Below, one piece after another: positions 29,786 to 39,127 of a stretch of 64,000 bases of DNA. Source of the DNA: Richelia sinica FACHB-800 (GTDB taxonomy: Bacteria; Cyanobacteriota; Cyanobacteriia; Cyanobacteriales; Nostocaceae); the NCBI RefSeq assembly GCF_014698825.1, contig NZ_JACJTT010000011.1, forward strand, positions 60,685 to 124,684. Reading direction: 5' to 3'. Under the pieces are notes generated by a model, which ran no database searches, was not told the DNA's origin, and saw only the letters and a program-made list of their open reading frames with translations. Each line of letters begins with the position of its first letter. Position 1 is the first letter of the stretch. Both the position numbers and the translations under genes were made by a program.

Positions 29786-31327
29786 TTACCTGCAATCTAC
29801 AGCATATTCAATTAATTGCCCTAATCTTTGGCGCAGAGTTTCTAAACCCAAACGCTGACTAGCAGAGATAAACACAGCTAGAGGAAACTCTTCCTGGGCT
29901 AAGGCTAAATTTTGGCTATCGACCTGATCGATTTTATTAAACACCACTAGGGCTGGGCCAGGGGTAACTGGCATTTGGGCGAGAATATCCCGCACTGAAC
30001 GAATATGAGTTAACCAAGCTGGATGGGATAAATCCACTAAATGTATTAGGGCATCAGCCTCTGTCACTTCTTCCAAGGTGGCGCGGAAGGCATCCATTAA
30101 GGATGCTGGTAATTCATGGATAAATCCCACTGTATCGGTGATCAATATTTCCTGGGGCGCACCAGTTGGTTGGGGAATGACTAAGCGACGAGTGGTGGGG
30201 TCTAGGGTAGCAAAGAGTTGGTCAGCGGTGTAAACTTCCGAGTTGGTGAGGGCATTTAATAAGGTAGATTTACCTGCGTTGGTATATCCTACCAAGGCCA
30301 CTGAGGGAACTTCCCGATGTTGTCTCCGTTGACGCAAGCGGGAACGATGGGCTTGTAGTTGATTAACTTCTTGTTGTAGACGAGAAATCCGCCGTTGAAT
30401 GGCTCGTCGTTCTGTTTCTAGTTTAGTTTCCCCAGGGCCTCGCGTCCCGATCCCACCCCCTAGTCGGGACATGGCACGACCTCGGCCTGTCAGCCGTGGC
30501 AGCATATATTCTAGCTGTGCCAGTTCCACTTGTAGTTTACCTGCACCTGATTGGGCACGTTGGGCAAAGATGTCAAGAATCACTTCTGTCCGGTCTACTA
30601 CGCGGATACCTATTTGTGCTTCTAGGTTGCGGACTTGGGATGGTGAAAGGTCGCGGTCAAAGACGATGAGGTTAGCGCCCAAGGTTTGGGCTGTGAGGGC
30701 AACTTCTTGGACTTTACCTTCACCAATAACGGTTTGGGGATGAATGCGCGATCGCTTTTGTTGTAATGTTTGTAATACTTCTCCACCGGCGGTATCAACT
30801 AACCTTGCTAGTTCAGCAATGGTGTCTTGAAATTGGATTGGTGTCATATCATCTGTATGCACACCCACAATTACCACCCGGTCATGATCTGCATCTACCT
30901 CTTGGGCAACATATTCCCGGCTGAATTCTGCTTCTAGATTTTCTACTAAGTCAATGAAATCCTGTTCGGATATGGCATCTAAACTCAGAGGTGGGGATAT
31001 GTGAGAGTATAAAGTAAAGTCTGTGGTAGTAATACCAGTAGATTGAGTTAAGACTAGTTGTTTGGTGTGGGCGACAAGATGAGCTAAGTAAGCTTCCTTC
31101 ACATACCCAGTTGCACCACCACCCCGCCTGGTGAAGCCTGTACCAGTAATATTTACCATCACCAACACATCTAACCTCTGCAAAGCCATGGCCGTCAGTG
31201 CTGCTTCGTTGGGTGGTTCTGACTTCAAATGAGTCGCTATACAGCGAATGCCACTCAACCTTTCAGCACCGTAACGGGGCAGTTCTAGGGGCGGGATTTG
31301 GGTTTGACGAGGAGTACCTACCCCCAC
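29786..31327 (-). CDS. hflX: GTPase HflX (5' end uncertain)
   Basis: From GTG 31327 this gives 513 residues. It has the HflX N-terminal domain, a glycine-rich linker (RLGGGIGTRGPGETKLE) and a GTPase domain with G1 GYTNAGKS near residue 346, G3 DTVGFI and G4 NKID. HflX binds the 50S subunit and splits stalled ribosomes under stress. The GTG is very unlikely to be the real start: the same frame stays open and protein-like for about 85 more codons upstream, including VYWSETPIETIFGNLQGLK, which matches the usual HflX N-terminus. No ATG, GTG or TTG lies in that stretch. An out-of-frame ATG at 31560 would be restored by one extra base in the six-C run at 31544-31549. Confidence 0.88.
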   Translation of the reverse strand: MGVGTPRQTQIPPLELPRYGAERLSGIRCIATHLKSEPPNEAALTAMALQRLDVLVMVNITGTGFTRRGGGATGYVKEAYLAHLVAHTKQLVLTQSTGITTTDFTLYSHISPPLSLDAISEQDFIDLVENLEAEFSREYVAQEVDADHDRVVIVGVHTDDMTPIQFQDTIAELARLVDTAGGEVLQTLQQKRSRIHPQTVIGEGKVQEVALTAQTLGANLIVFDRDLSPSQVRNLEAQIGIRVVDRTEVILDIFAQRAQSGAGKLQVELAQLEYMLPRLTGRGRAMSRLGGGIGTRGPGETKLETERRAIQRRISRLQQEVNQLQAHRSRLRQRRQHREVPSVALVGYTNAGKSTLLNALTNSEVYTADQLFATLDPTTRRLVIPQPTGAPQEILITDTVGFIHELPASLMDAFRATLEEVTEADALIHLVDLSHPAWLTHIRSVRDILAQMPVTPGPALVVFNKIDQVDSQNLALAQEEFPLAVFISASQRLGLETLRQRLGQLIEYAVDCR

Positions 31328-31622
31328 CCGAATGACTTGCCCACGGCGGTTGAGATAGGCGCAGACGGGTTGATTTAATTCTGTACTGATAGCTGCTAAA
31401 CGCTGGGCAAACTCAGAAGTAGTGATGCGATCGCCCGGAATGCGTTGATGATACAGCCGCTGGAGTTGTTTTAGCTGGCTGCTCTTTAAACCTTGAAGAT
31501 TGCCGAAGATAGTCTCTATAGGCGTTTCTGACCAGTAAACTGGCCCCCCGAATCCTTCATAGTCTATTTTACAACAGGGATTATGTTGTCAGGTCTACCT
31601 TTTGAAGGATGCAAACCTCAGT

Positions 31623-32240
31623 TTAATAATAATGGTAAGTATTTGTAGGTTGCCAATGGGGATTGATCAGGCTGGTGAGAATATGATCTTCCCATTTGCC
31701 ATTAATCATTAAATAATCTCTGGCATATCCTTCCACTACAAAGCCTAATCTTTTGAGTACATTGCCACTGCGGCGATTGTGGGGCATGTAATTTGCCATA
31801 ATTCGGTGCATTTTTAGTTCTTGAAACATGTATTCGGTGGAAACTTGCAGGGCTTCTGTCATATATCCATGACCTTGAGCCGTTTGGGCCAAGCTATATC
31901 CTAAATAGCAGAAATGGGCAGCACCGCGAATAAAGTTGGTAAAATTTACCGTACCAATAATTTCTTTGGGCTTTTTCCTCCGGCAAATAAACATTCTCAG
32001 CGATAGTTCATTGACACATTCTAAAAAATTATTTTCTATGTGATATTGCCAATACTCTTCTGTGAAAAAGTTGTCAGCCCACAGAGGATAAAAGGGCGTG
32101 AGATATTCTTTGTTATCAATGAAATATTTGAGGATTTGGGGAATATCATCGGGAATCCCAATTTTTAATACTAGGCGATCGCTTGTTAGTAGTGGTGGTT
32201 CTTTTCTCATAAACCAGTCGGGTTGTACGGCAGTTAACAC
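31623..32240 (-). CDS. GNAT acetyltransferase (RimJ/RimL type)
   Basis: A 205-residue protein of the RimJ/RimL-like GNAT group. Typical features are the N-terminal TSDRLVLK, the acetyl-CoA region AQTAQGHGYMTEALQ and the C-terminal HNRRSGNVLKRLGFVVEG. It transfers an acetyl group to an amine, perhaps a ribosomal protein N-terminus or another small target. Substrate cannot be inferred. It is monocistronic by appearance. Confidence 0.85.
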   Translation of the reverse strand: MLTAVQPDWFMRKEPPLLTSDRLVLKIGIPDDIPQILKYFIDNKEYLTPFYPLWADNFFTEEYWQYHIENNFLECVNELSLRMFICRRKKPKEIIGTVNFTNFIRGAAHFCYLGYSLAQTAQGHGYMTEALQVSTEYMFQELKMHRIMANYMPHNRRSGNVLKRLGFVVEGYARDYLMINGKWEDHILTSLINPHWQPTNTYHYY

Positions 32241-32385
32241 TCAAGCTAAAAAATGAAAAACCTCATTATACAAGCTTGGTAGAAAATCATCTTCCCTATT
32301 ACCACTCGCTTCTCATCTATTTTCCCGTGATTCTAAACGCTATACTGATTGGACATTAAACCCAAAGACTTCAACAAGGATAGAA

Positions 32386-33393
32386 ATGTCGGTGGAAATA
32401 CGCTACGACTGGCAAAACACAGAAATTTTGGCCATCTACAATACTCCTTTGCTAGAGCTAATTTATCAAGCTGCTAGTGTACATCGCCAATATCACAACC
32501 CAAAACAAATACAAGTATGTAAGCTGATATCCATTAAAACTGGCGGTTGCCCAGAAGATTGTAGTTACTGTGCCCAATCTTCCCGTTATAAAACAGAGGT
32601 AAAACCAGAAGCACTGTTAGAAAAAGAAACTGTCATTGATATTGCTAAAAAAGCCAAAGCCACAGGTGTCAGCCGGGTTTGTATGGGTGCAGCTTGGAGA
32701 GAAGTACGGAACAATTCCCAATTTGAGGAAGTTCTGGACATGGTGAAGGATGTAACAGGTATGGGTTTAGAAGTTTGCTGCACTTTGGGAATGCTCACCG
32801 CAGACCAAGCTAAACGCCTAGAAGATGCAGGATTATATGCTTATAACCATAATTTGGATACTTCCCAGGAATATTACAGCACTATTATTAGTACCCGCAC
32901 CTATGGCGATCGCTTGAATACAATTGAAAATGTCCGTCAAACTAATGTTACTGTCTGTTCTGGTGGCATTTTAGGTTTGGGTGAAAGTATTCAAGACCGC
33001 ATCAGTATGTTACAAACCCTTTCTAACTTGCACCCTCATCCTGAGTCTGTACCCATCAACATCCTCTCTCAAGTTCCTGGTACACCCCTGGAAAATCAAC
33101 CAGATGTACCCTTTTGGGAAGTAGTGCGGATGATTGCTACCGCCAGAATTATTATGCCTACTTCTGATGTCCGTTTAAGTGCCGGTAGGGCCAGACTTTC
33201 CCAAGTAGAACAAGCTTTTTGTTTTATGGCAGGGGCTAACTCCATCTTTTCCAGTGACGATAACAAGATGTTAACTGTCACCACACCCTGTCCTGACTAT
33301 GATGCCGACCAAGAAATGTTAAATCTGCTGGGTTTAGAAATGCGTCCACCATTTCAAAAGCAGCAAGCAGTACCAACTCCCGTAACTGTGTAG
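32386..33393 (+). CDS. bioB: Biotin synthase
   Basis: A 335-residue radical SAM enzyme that inserts sulfur into dethiobiotin. The radical SAM cluster motif is CPEDCSYC with Cys55, Cys59 and Cys62. Conserved downstream motifs are [15 protein letters not shown] ([10 protein letters not shown]), YNHNLDTS, and the RLSAGR region whose Arg binds the 2Fe-2S cluster. Length and motif order match the family. The start ATG 32386 is well placed (MSVEIRYDW). Confidence 0.96.
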   Translation: MSVEIRYDWQNTEILAIYNTPLLELIYQAASVHRQYHNPKQIQVCKLISIKTGGCPEDCSYCAQSSRYKTEVKPEALLEKETVIDIAKKAKATGVSRVCMGAAWREVRNNSQFEEVLDMVKDVTGMGLEVCCTLGMLTADQAKRLEDAGLYAYNHNLDTSQEYYSTIISTRTYGDRLNTIENVRQTNVTVCSGGILGLGESIQDRISMLQTLSNLHPHPESVPINILSQVPGTPLENQPDVPFWEVVRMIATARIIMPTSDVRLSAGRARLSQVEQAFCFMAGANSIFSSDDNKMLTVTTPCPDYDADQEMLNLLGLEMRPPFQKQQAVPTPVTV

Positions 33394-33499
33394 AGGAGAG
33401 GGGGAGGTGAGGAGATGGGAAGGTGAGGAAATGGGGAGGATACTACACTCTCAACCCTTTTCTTCACTCTCACCTATCACCTACCTCTTCCCAACCCCA
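33394..33499. repeat. Purine tract facing a pyrimidine tract (imperfect inverted repeat)
   Basis: 33394-33440 is almost pure purine, rich in GGAGG and GGTGAGG. 33447-33499 is pyrimidine-rich with the complementary words (CTCTCACC, CACCTACC). The two could fold together in RNA as a long imperfect hairpin between convergent bioB and petL. Confidence 0.5.
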
Positions 33500-33516
33500 A
33501 GGGTCAAATCAAGGTT

Positions 33517-33609
33517 TTACAGAACTTTAGCTGCACGCAAGCCAAACAACAAGCCGACAGCTACACCTGTAAACACCGCTAAGAAAAGTACGTATTCAAC
33601 AATAGCCAT
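33517..33609 (-). CDS. petL: Cytochrome b6-f complex subunit VI (PetL)
   Basis: This 30-residue protein begins [19 protein letters not shown] and ends [11 protein letters not shown]. It is one membrane helix with a short basic tail, closely matching the PetL sequence I recall from Anabaena. PetL is a small subunit of the cytochrome b6f complex, which passes electrons from plastoquinol to plastocyanin or cytochrome c6 in the thylakoid. The ATG at 33609 has a good Shine-Dalgarno (GGAG, 8 bases upstream). A longer open frame on the plus strand covers it but codes nothing recognisable. It is monocistronic. Confidence 0.85.
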   Translation of the reverse strand: MAIVEYVLFLAVFTGVAVGLLFGLRAAKVL

Positions 33610-33707
33610 TTACGTTTCTCCACATTACTTCACTAAATCTATTGAATCATTACTTGAAGGAATGCGACAGATTGAACCGGAAAAGCCTAGTAAAAGCTGA
33701 CTTTGCC

Positions 33708-33735
33708 AATTTTTAATTTTTAATTTTTAATTTTT
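33708..33735 (+). repeat. Heptanucleotide tandem repeat, four units
   Basis: The unit aattttt occurs four times without interruption, upstream of aroB. Short tandem heptamers are a known trait of heterocystous cyanobacteria. Confidence 0.9.
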
Positions 33736-33787
33736 CATGGGTATTACGTTACAATACAGCCCACAAGCGGTTTTTTAGGGTTTGGGA

Positions 33788-34882
33788 ATGAGTTCTGTAA
33801 TTAAGGTAAATCTGCCAGAACAGTCTTATGAAATTGCGATCGCACCTGGTAGTTTAGATCAACTGGGTGAGCAAATGAGCGGTGTGAAACTAGGCCAGAA
33901 GGTTTTGCTGGTTTCTAATCCGATGATTTTCAAGCATTATGGAGAAAGAGCGATCGCATCCCTGAAAAAGGCCGGTTTTGAAGTTGCAAGTTACAATCTC
34001 CCTGCTGGAGAACGCTATAAAACTCTTAACTCTATCCAAAAACTTTACGATATAGCCCTAGAAAACCGCCTAGAACGTTCCTCTACCATGGTGGCTTTAG
34101 GTGGTGGAGTGATTGGTGATATGGTCGGTTTTGCCGCTGCTACTTGGTTGCGGGGCATTAACGTTGTCCAAGTCCCCACCAGTTTGTTAGCCATGGTAGA
34201 CTCAGCTATTGGTGGCAAAACAGGGGTCAATCATCCCCACGGCAAAAACTTAATTGGGGCATTCCATCAGCCTCGTTTCGTCCTCATTGACCCAGAAGTA
34301 TTAAAAACTTTGCCAGCGCGCGAATTCCGGGCAGGGATGGCAGAGGTGATTAAATATGGTGTCATCTGGGATACGGAATTATTTGACCAACTAGAAGCCA
34401 GTAAACATCTTGAACAACTGCGTTACGTCAAAGCAGAACTCATTCAAAACATCTTAACTCGTTCTTGTCAAGCAAAGGCTGATGTTGTCAGTAAAGACGA
34501 GAAGGAAGCTGGACTCAGGGCTATTCTCAACTATGGTCATACCATTGGTCATGCGGTCGAAAGTTTAACAGAATATCGCATGTTCAAACATGGGGAAGCC
34601 GTAGGTATTGGCATGGTAGCTGCTGGACAAATAGCTGTGGAATTGGGACTATGGCAAGCAGCAGATACAGAACGTCAAAACGCCTTAATTAAAAAAGCAG
34701 GTTTACCCACTAAATTACCAGCCAATATAGAAATTGCCGCCATCATTGACGCTTTGCAATTAGATAAAAAAGTCAAATCAGGAAAAGTACGGTTTGTGCT
34801 TCCAACTCAAATTGGTGTGGTGAAGGTAACAGATGAAGTACCACCAGATACCATCAGCCAGGTATTGGCAAGTATGAGATGA
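33788..34882 (+). CDS. aroB: 3-dehydroquinate synthase
   Basis: A 364-residue enzyme from ATG 33788. It is the second enzyme of the shikimate pathway and turns DAHP into 3-dehydroquinate with NAD+ and a divalent metal. NAD-binding and catalytic motifs are clear: [29 protein letters not shown] and the metal-binding [11 protein letters not shown] with a later [14 protein letters not shown] at 33782 would add two residues; the ATG gives the usual [14 protein letters not shown] N-terminus and is preferred. A hairpin lies after the stop. Confidence 0.95.
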   Translation: MSSVIKVNLPEQSYEIAIAPGSLDQLGEQMSGVKLGQKVLLVSNPMIFKHYGERAIASLKKAGFEVASYNLPAGERYKTLNSIQKLYDIALENRLERSSTMVALGGGVIGDMVGFAAATWLRGINVVQVPTSLLAMVDSAIGGKTGVNHPHGKNLIGAFHQPRFVLIDPEVLKTLPAREFRAGMAEVIKYGVIWDTELFDQLEASKHLEQLRYVKAELIQNILTRSCQAKADVVSKDEKEAGLRAILNYGHTIGHAVESLTEYRMFKHGEAVGIGMVAAGQIAVELGLWQAADTERQNALIKKAGLPTKLPANIEIAAIIDALQLDKKVKSGKVRFVLPTQIGVVKVTDEVPPDTISQVLASMR

Positions 34883-34907
34883 CAGGTGGCAAAATAGCAA
34901 CAATAAA

Positions 34908-34935
34908 CCGTCGAAAAAATGGCATAATTCGACGG
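34908..34935. terminator. Hairpin between convergent aroB and the ABC permease
   Basis: CCGTCGAA at 34908-34915 pairs exactly with TTCGACGG at 34928-34935. T-runs are weak on both strands, so the terminator role is likely but not certain. Confidence 0.6.
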
Positions 34936-34957
34936 ATTATCTAGATTTGCAAATTAA

Positions 34958-36769
34958 TTAACGTCCAGCTAACAATGCTTTAGTAGCAGATTCACCCAGC
35001 CTTTTCACTTGCTTGTTCAATTGAATATTTAACAATGCCAAAACAGTGAAATCAAATAACATTGCTGTGAACATCCATCCTGTGCTTGCATATTGTATTC
35101 CCGCCCAAGGGAAGGAAGAAAATAACCAAACTATTGAGTATTTTTCTGGATAAAAACCGAGCATTGTTAACATTATCCCTGGTAAAAAGATGATGGAACT
35201 AACAATGCCAACTGACCATACATATCGCTTTTGATTTTTCATCAATAGAGTGAGTTGGGTAATGGTCGCATAAATCATCATCAAGCACAGGGATACGAAA
35301 ATCATGAGTGTAAATTTGCTCAGTGATTCATATTTCAATAATTCTGGATCAGAAAATACAAATAAACAAACGATAGGCACGCAAGCAATTAATACATTCA
35401 CGGCGATAGCTACCAAGGCAGGGCTTTTTTCTCCCCAAACTAAATCGTCTAATACAGATACCTGACGCTGATTTTGATGTTTATATCTTGCCCAATCAAT
35501 AATTGTTTGACGAGGGTGAGAGAGAATAAACATCAAAGCAACAATGATGCAGTAATTAACTATTAATAAAAGAGCCATAGTGTCGCTATAATAGGAATCA
35601 CTGCTCTTTTGCATACTCAAGCCTAAGAACATAACTTGAATGAAAGCCATGCAAGCGTAACTTTGTCCTTTAGTCAAAAATGTAGCATTGTTATTGCTGA
35701 AGCAACGGATCATTGATTGCCAGAATATGTAAGTAAAAATCCCGTAATTGACTAGATAAAATAAAGTCAAGGTGACTAGATTTTTACCTATGGGAAAGTA
35801 GAAAAATTGAAACTTTTCTACAGGATTTTCTTGCCTGAAGAGATTAGGAAATAAATAGGCAGTGATATCCCAAGGACTGAAAAATCTCACCCAATTAAAT
35901 GGATGATGAAAATAATTAATAGAGGAGGAAGTTGAAACGATTGTTATAAATAAGAACAGGAAAACAGAACCACTACCTAGCCAAGGTTGAAAACTGCTAA
36001 ATGAACGACTAGCGAAACTGAAAAGCACCGCAGCACTAAAGAAGAAAAGACAACTAGCTGCTAAGATGAGATAAAAGGTCAATATATAGCTAGAAGCAAT
36101 ATTTGCAGAACGCCCAGCCCAAAAATGTAAAGGTAAAATCGTGAGGAAAAATAGATAAATTAAACTAGGTACACCTAGTATTTTCCCACCAAGAATAGTA
36201 TTTGGTGATTGGGGACTCAGACGAATGAAGTTCAGTGTTCCTCTCTGTTCTTCTTTGGCTAAATCGCTGATGAGTAAATAAGTTCCACCAACTAATAATG
36301 TAAATACAAATATGACAGTAAAAGTGAGGAAAATATATTCCCAATGGTCACGCCACCATAATGAAAAATTAATTTCATTAAGTGGGCAAAAGTTCCTATT
36401 CATATAGTTTCGCAAGTTGTCAATGTCGGTTGTCACTTGCTTGAGTTGGGTTTCTAGTTGGGTAATTATAGAAGGGTCTGATAAATTTTTCAGTTGTTTA
36501 TAGTTAGATATTTTTTGTTGGAGGTCATTTTGCTGAGTGTAGAGAAAAGTTTCTTTTTGAGAATAAAATGAGTTTAATCCACAATATTTATCTCTTAAAT
36601 AGAGTTGATCAGAGGGAAATTCTCGCAGTTGATAGCCAAAAACGATAATTTGGGTCAAAAGAGAAGATGCTATAGTAACAATTAAATTAAAAGGATTAAA
36701 TCTACCTTTTATTTCTCGAAATAATTGCGGGTTGAGTGACCCGATTTTTTCAAAAAAATTGGCTATCAT
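34958..36769 (-). CDS. ABC-2 type exporter permease with extracytoplasmic coiled-coil loop
   Basis: A 603-residue permease from ATG 36769, which has GGAG 9 bases upstream; the next possible start is TTG 36784. About 12 membrane helices are visible. A long polar loop follows the first helix (about residues 45-145) and contains a predicted coiled coil (NDLQQKISNYKQLKNL and a later QLETQLKQVTTDIDNL). Then come GTYLLISDLAKEEQRGTLNFI and SPQSPNTILGGK, the usual coupling region of ABC-2 permeases. It forms a pair with the ATPase gene 54 bases upstream. Substrate is unknown. Confidence 0.82.
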   Translation of the reverse strand: MIANFFEKIGSLNPQLFREIKGRFNPFNLIVTIASSLLTQIIVFGYQLREFPSDQLYLRDKYCGLNSFYSQKETFLYTQQNDLQQKISNYKQLKNLSDPSIITQLETQLKQVTTDIDNLRNYMNRNFCPLNEINFSLWWRDHWEYIFLTFTVIFVFTLLVGGTYLLISDLAKEEQRGTLNFIRLSPQSPNTILGGKILGVPSLIYLFFLTILPLHFWAGRSANIASSYILTFYLILAASCLFFFSAAVLFSFASRSFSSFQPWLGSGSVFLFLFITIVSTSSSINYFHHPFNWVRFFSPWDITAYLFPNLFRQENPVEKFQFFYFPIGKNLVTLTLFYLVNYGIFTYIFWQSMIRCFSNNNATFLTKGQSYACMAFIQVMFLGLSMQKSSDSYYSDTMALLLIVNYCIIVALMFILSHPRQTIIDWARYKHQNQRQVSVLDDLVWGEKSPALVAIAVNVLIACVPIVCLFVFSDPELLKYESLSKFTLMIFVSLCLMMIYATITQLTLLMKNQKRYVWSVGIVSSIIFLPGIMLTMLGFYPEKYSIVWLFSSFPWAGIQYASTGWMFTAMLFDFTVLALLNIQLNKQVKRLGESATKALLAGR

Positions 36770-36823
36770 AATTAAATGCTCCAAAGATTATTTTGCCAAG
36801 TTTGAAAGATGAATTATTAATTT

Positions 36824-37798
36824 CTATGATGCTTGCTTGTGACCTAATTTGAGGAAAATAGTTTCTAGGTCTTCTTGGGTACAGTGAAAGTCAGTTAAGG
36901 GAATACCAGAACCAACAAGCGATCGCAATAATTCTGCACTATCTGCCTGTGAGCCTGTAAAATTAACTCTCACACTGTTCTTGTTGCGGATTACCTCCCA
37001 CTCTTCCACAAAGGGATGATTTTTGATTTCACTCACCAATGCTTCTAGGTTGCCCAAAGTAGAGAGGAAAATTTGCTGACGGGAAAGACGCTGGTAAAGT
37101 TGTTGCAATGAAGTGCTTTCTACTAAAAAGCCGAGTTCCATAATCCCGACAGAAGTACATAACTCTGCTAAATCGCTGAGGACATGGGAAGAAATTAAAA
37201 TTGTCATTCCCGCTTCTTGCAAAGCCTTAATAATTTCCCGAAACTGCATTCTGGCAATGGGGTCAAGTCCAGACACAGGCTCATCTAACAGCAGTAAAAT
37301 GGGTTCATGAATGATAGTGCGAGCTAAACTTAAACGCTGTTTCATCCCCCGTGACAGGGTGGAAATTTGACTAAAACGTTTATTCCCCAGTTGGATCAGT
37401 TCTAAAACTTCATGTAAACGTTGAGTGCGTCGTGGTTCCCGTAACCGATACAAACGCGCGAAATAATCTAGATAATCCCAAACTGTTAATTCGTCATAAA
37501 GTGGGTAGTCATCTGGTAAATAACCCAATCGACGTTTGAGGGTAGAGTTGCTTTTATCTTCAGAAAGGAAATGGTCTGAATAACCTGCTACGCGAACACC
37601 ATTAATATATATTTCACCAGTAGTTGGCTCCTCAGCCATAGCTAACATCCGAATGAGAGTGGTTTTACCTGCTCCATTGGGGCCAATTAATCCATATACT
37701 TCACCCATTTGGATTTCTAAGTCAACATTATTCACGGCTATGTGTCGTTCAAATTGCTTAGTGAGTCCACGAGTGCAAATTGCTAATTCTTGTGCCAT
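36824..37798 (-). CDS. ABC transporter ATP-binding protein
   Basis: A 324-residue ATPase with Walker A GPNGAGKTT (39-47), signature LSRGMKQRL and Walker B LLLLDEPVSGLDP, followed by a ~100-residue C-terminal extension. It resembles the CcmA/NatA-like ATPases that energise ABC-2 exporters. It is the upstream partner of the permease gene and powers export or membrane remodelling of an unknown substrate. Confidence 0.92.
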   Translation of the reverse strand: MAQELAICTRGLTKQFERHIAVNNVDLEIQMGEVYGLIGPNGAGKTTLIRMLAMAEEPTTGEIYINGVRVAGYSDHFLSEDKSNSTLKRRLGYLPDDYPLYDELTVWDYLDYFARLYRLREPRRTQRLHEVLELIQLGNKRFSQISTLSRGMKQRLSLARTIIHEPILLLLDEPVSGLDPIARMQFREIIKALQEAGMTILISSHVLSDLAELCTSVGIMELGFLVESTSLQQLYQRLSRQQIFLSTLGNLEALVSEIKNHPFVEEWEVIRNKNSVRVNFTGSQADSAELLRSLVGSGIPLTDFHCTQEDLETIFLKLGHKQAS

Positions 37799-37971
37799 GG
37801 CTGGTCAGGTTTGGCTGATTGTCAAGTGTAACCCTAACCTGTTTCTACATCTGTTGTGATATTCGTTTCGGAAATAGAAACCAATATCAATTCAAAATTC
37901 CCAGTTTTAAATTGGCAAACTATGAATTTATGAGGGTTTTCAGCTTTCATATGTTCTATCCTTAAAACCCT

Positions 37972-38007
37972 AAAAATAAAATAGGCAAGGCATCAACCCT
38001 ACCTATT
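37972..38007 (-). terminator. Probable intrinsic terminator after mscS
   Basis: Read on the minus strand, AATAGG (38007-38002) pairs with CCTATT (37985-37980) with further pairing inside, then TTATTTTT follows. It lies downstream of the mechanosensitive channel gene. Confidence 0.6.
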
Positions 38008-38057
38008 GTTAAATATTGATAATTTTTTATACAAAAGCTTGACTTTTTAATTCACAT

Positions 38058-38912
38058 TCACCCTATTTCTGAAGAAGTGGGAATGATTGGTTGGGCACTA
38101 TCACCTGATGAACCATTAACTGTATAACGCTGTTCAGGTACAGGATAACCAGCTTCACCAAAGGTTTCACGAATGGCTTTATTCGTGTCGAAATAAACTT
38201 GCCAGTAATGATCATTACTGCAATAGGGACGGACTGCAAGTACAGGGCCTGCCAGGTTAAAGGTGAAAATCTCTACATCTGGTGCAGGATTGTTGAGTAC
38301 ATTGGCAATTTGACTAATTCTGGCTTTTAAAAGTGTGATCGCCTGATTATGGTCTACATCGTGGGAAAGTTGGGCTAACAAGTCCACACGACGATAGGGA
38401 TTGAAGGAAAAATTTTGAATATTATCTGCGAAAATTTTGTTATTGCCGACAATTGTCAGCACATTATCAGGCGTATTAATCGAGGTTGTAAACAAGCCTA
38501 TTTCTGTAACAGTTCCTGTTACACCTGCGGCGGTAATAAAGTCACCCACATTGAAAGGGCGAAAGATAATTAAAAATGCACCGGCGGCAAAGTTGGCTAA
38601 TAGTCCCCCCCAAGCCGCACCAATAGCCACACCAGCCGCCGCTAATAGGGCAGCAAAAGAAGTTGTTTCAATGCCGAAGAAGCCAAGAATGGCAACAATG
38701 AGAACAATTCTTAAGGTGACACCAGTAATATTTAAAAGATAGTTAATGAGTGTTGGTTCTACATTCTGCCTTTTGAAAGCACGTTTAAGCAGTTTCACTC
38801 CCAACTCAATTAACTTTTGGCCGACAATCCACAGTAGGATGGCACCAATTAGCTTGAGTCCAAATTGAGTTAACAAAGCGCTCGCTACTTCGCCAATTTG
38901 TTTGAAATCCAT
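38058..38912 (-). CDS. MscS-family mechanosensitive ion channel
   Basis: A 284-residue protein with three membrane helices. The pore helix is rich in Gly/Ala (AAAGVAIGAAWGGLLANFAA, about residues 90-109), followed by the conserved FIIFRPFNVGDFI-like hinge (LIIFRPFNVGDFI) and a beta domain with TPDN and IPN-like motifs (NNKIFADNIQN). Such channels open when membrane tension rises and protect cells from osmotic downshock. Length matches the MscS core type. Confidence 0.93.
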   Translation of the reverse strand: MDFKQIGEVASALLTQFGLKLIGAILLWIVGQKLIELGVKLLKRAFKRQNVEPTLINYLLNITGVTLRIVLIVAILGFFGIETTSFAALLAAAGVAIGAAWGGLLANFAAGAFLIIFRPFNVGDFITAAGVTGTVTEIGLFTTSINTPDNVLTIVGNNKIFADNIQNFSFNPYRRVDLLAQLSHDVDHNQAITLLKARISQIANVLNNPAPDVEIFTFNLAGPVLAVRPYCSNDHYWQVYFDTNKAIRETFGEAGYPVPEQRYTVNGSSGDSAQPIIPTSSEIG

Positions 38913-39127
38913 AAATTAGTTTTAGTTGGGCATTTGCATTTATTAACACAACTAAAATACAACCAATAAATAAATAAAATGCTCTAGATAGTTTTTTCTT
39001 AACTTTTTTGGGAAATATGCTGTAACCAGCGCCAATCCCCATCCCCACAGAAATTAACAACTATGTGGGTACACTTGCTAGGTATGATAGTAAATCTGCC
39101 TAAACTTTTACTTCATCGTACTGAATT

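Noticed and set aside
33407..33700. Plus-strand 97-codon open frame downstream of bioB
   Set aside because: It has repetitive composition, no ribosome binding site and lies opposite the petL gene.
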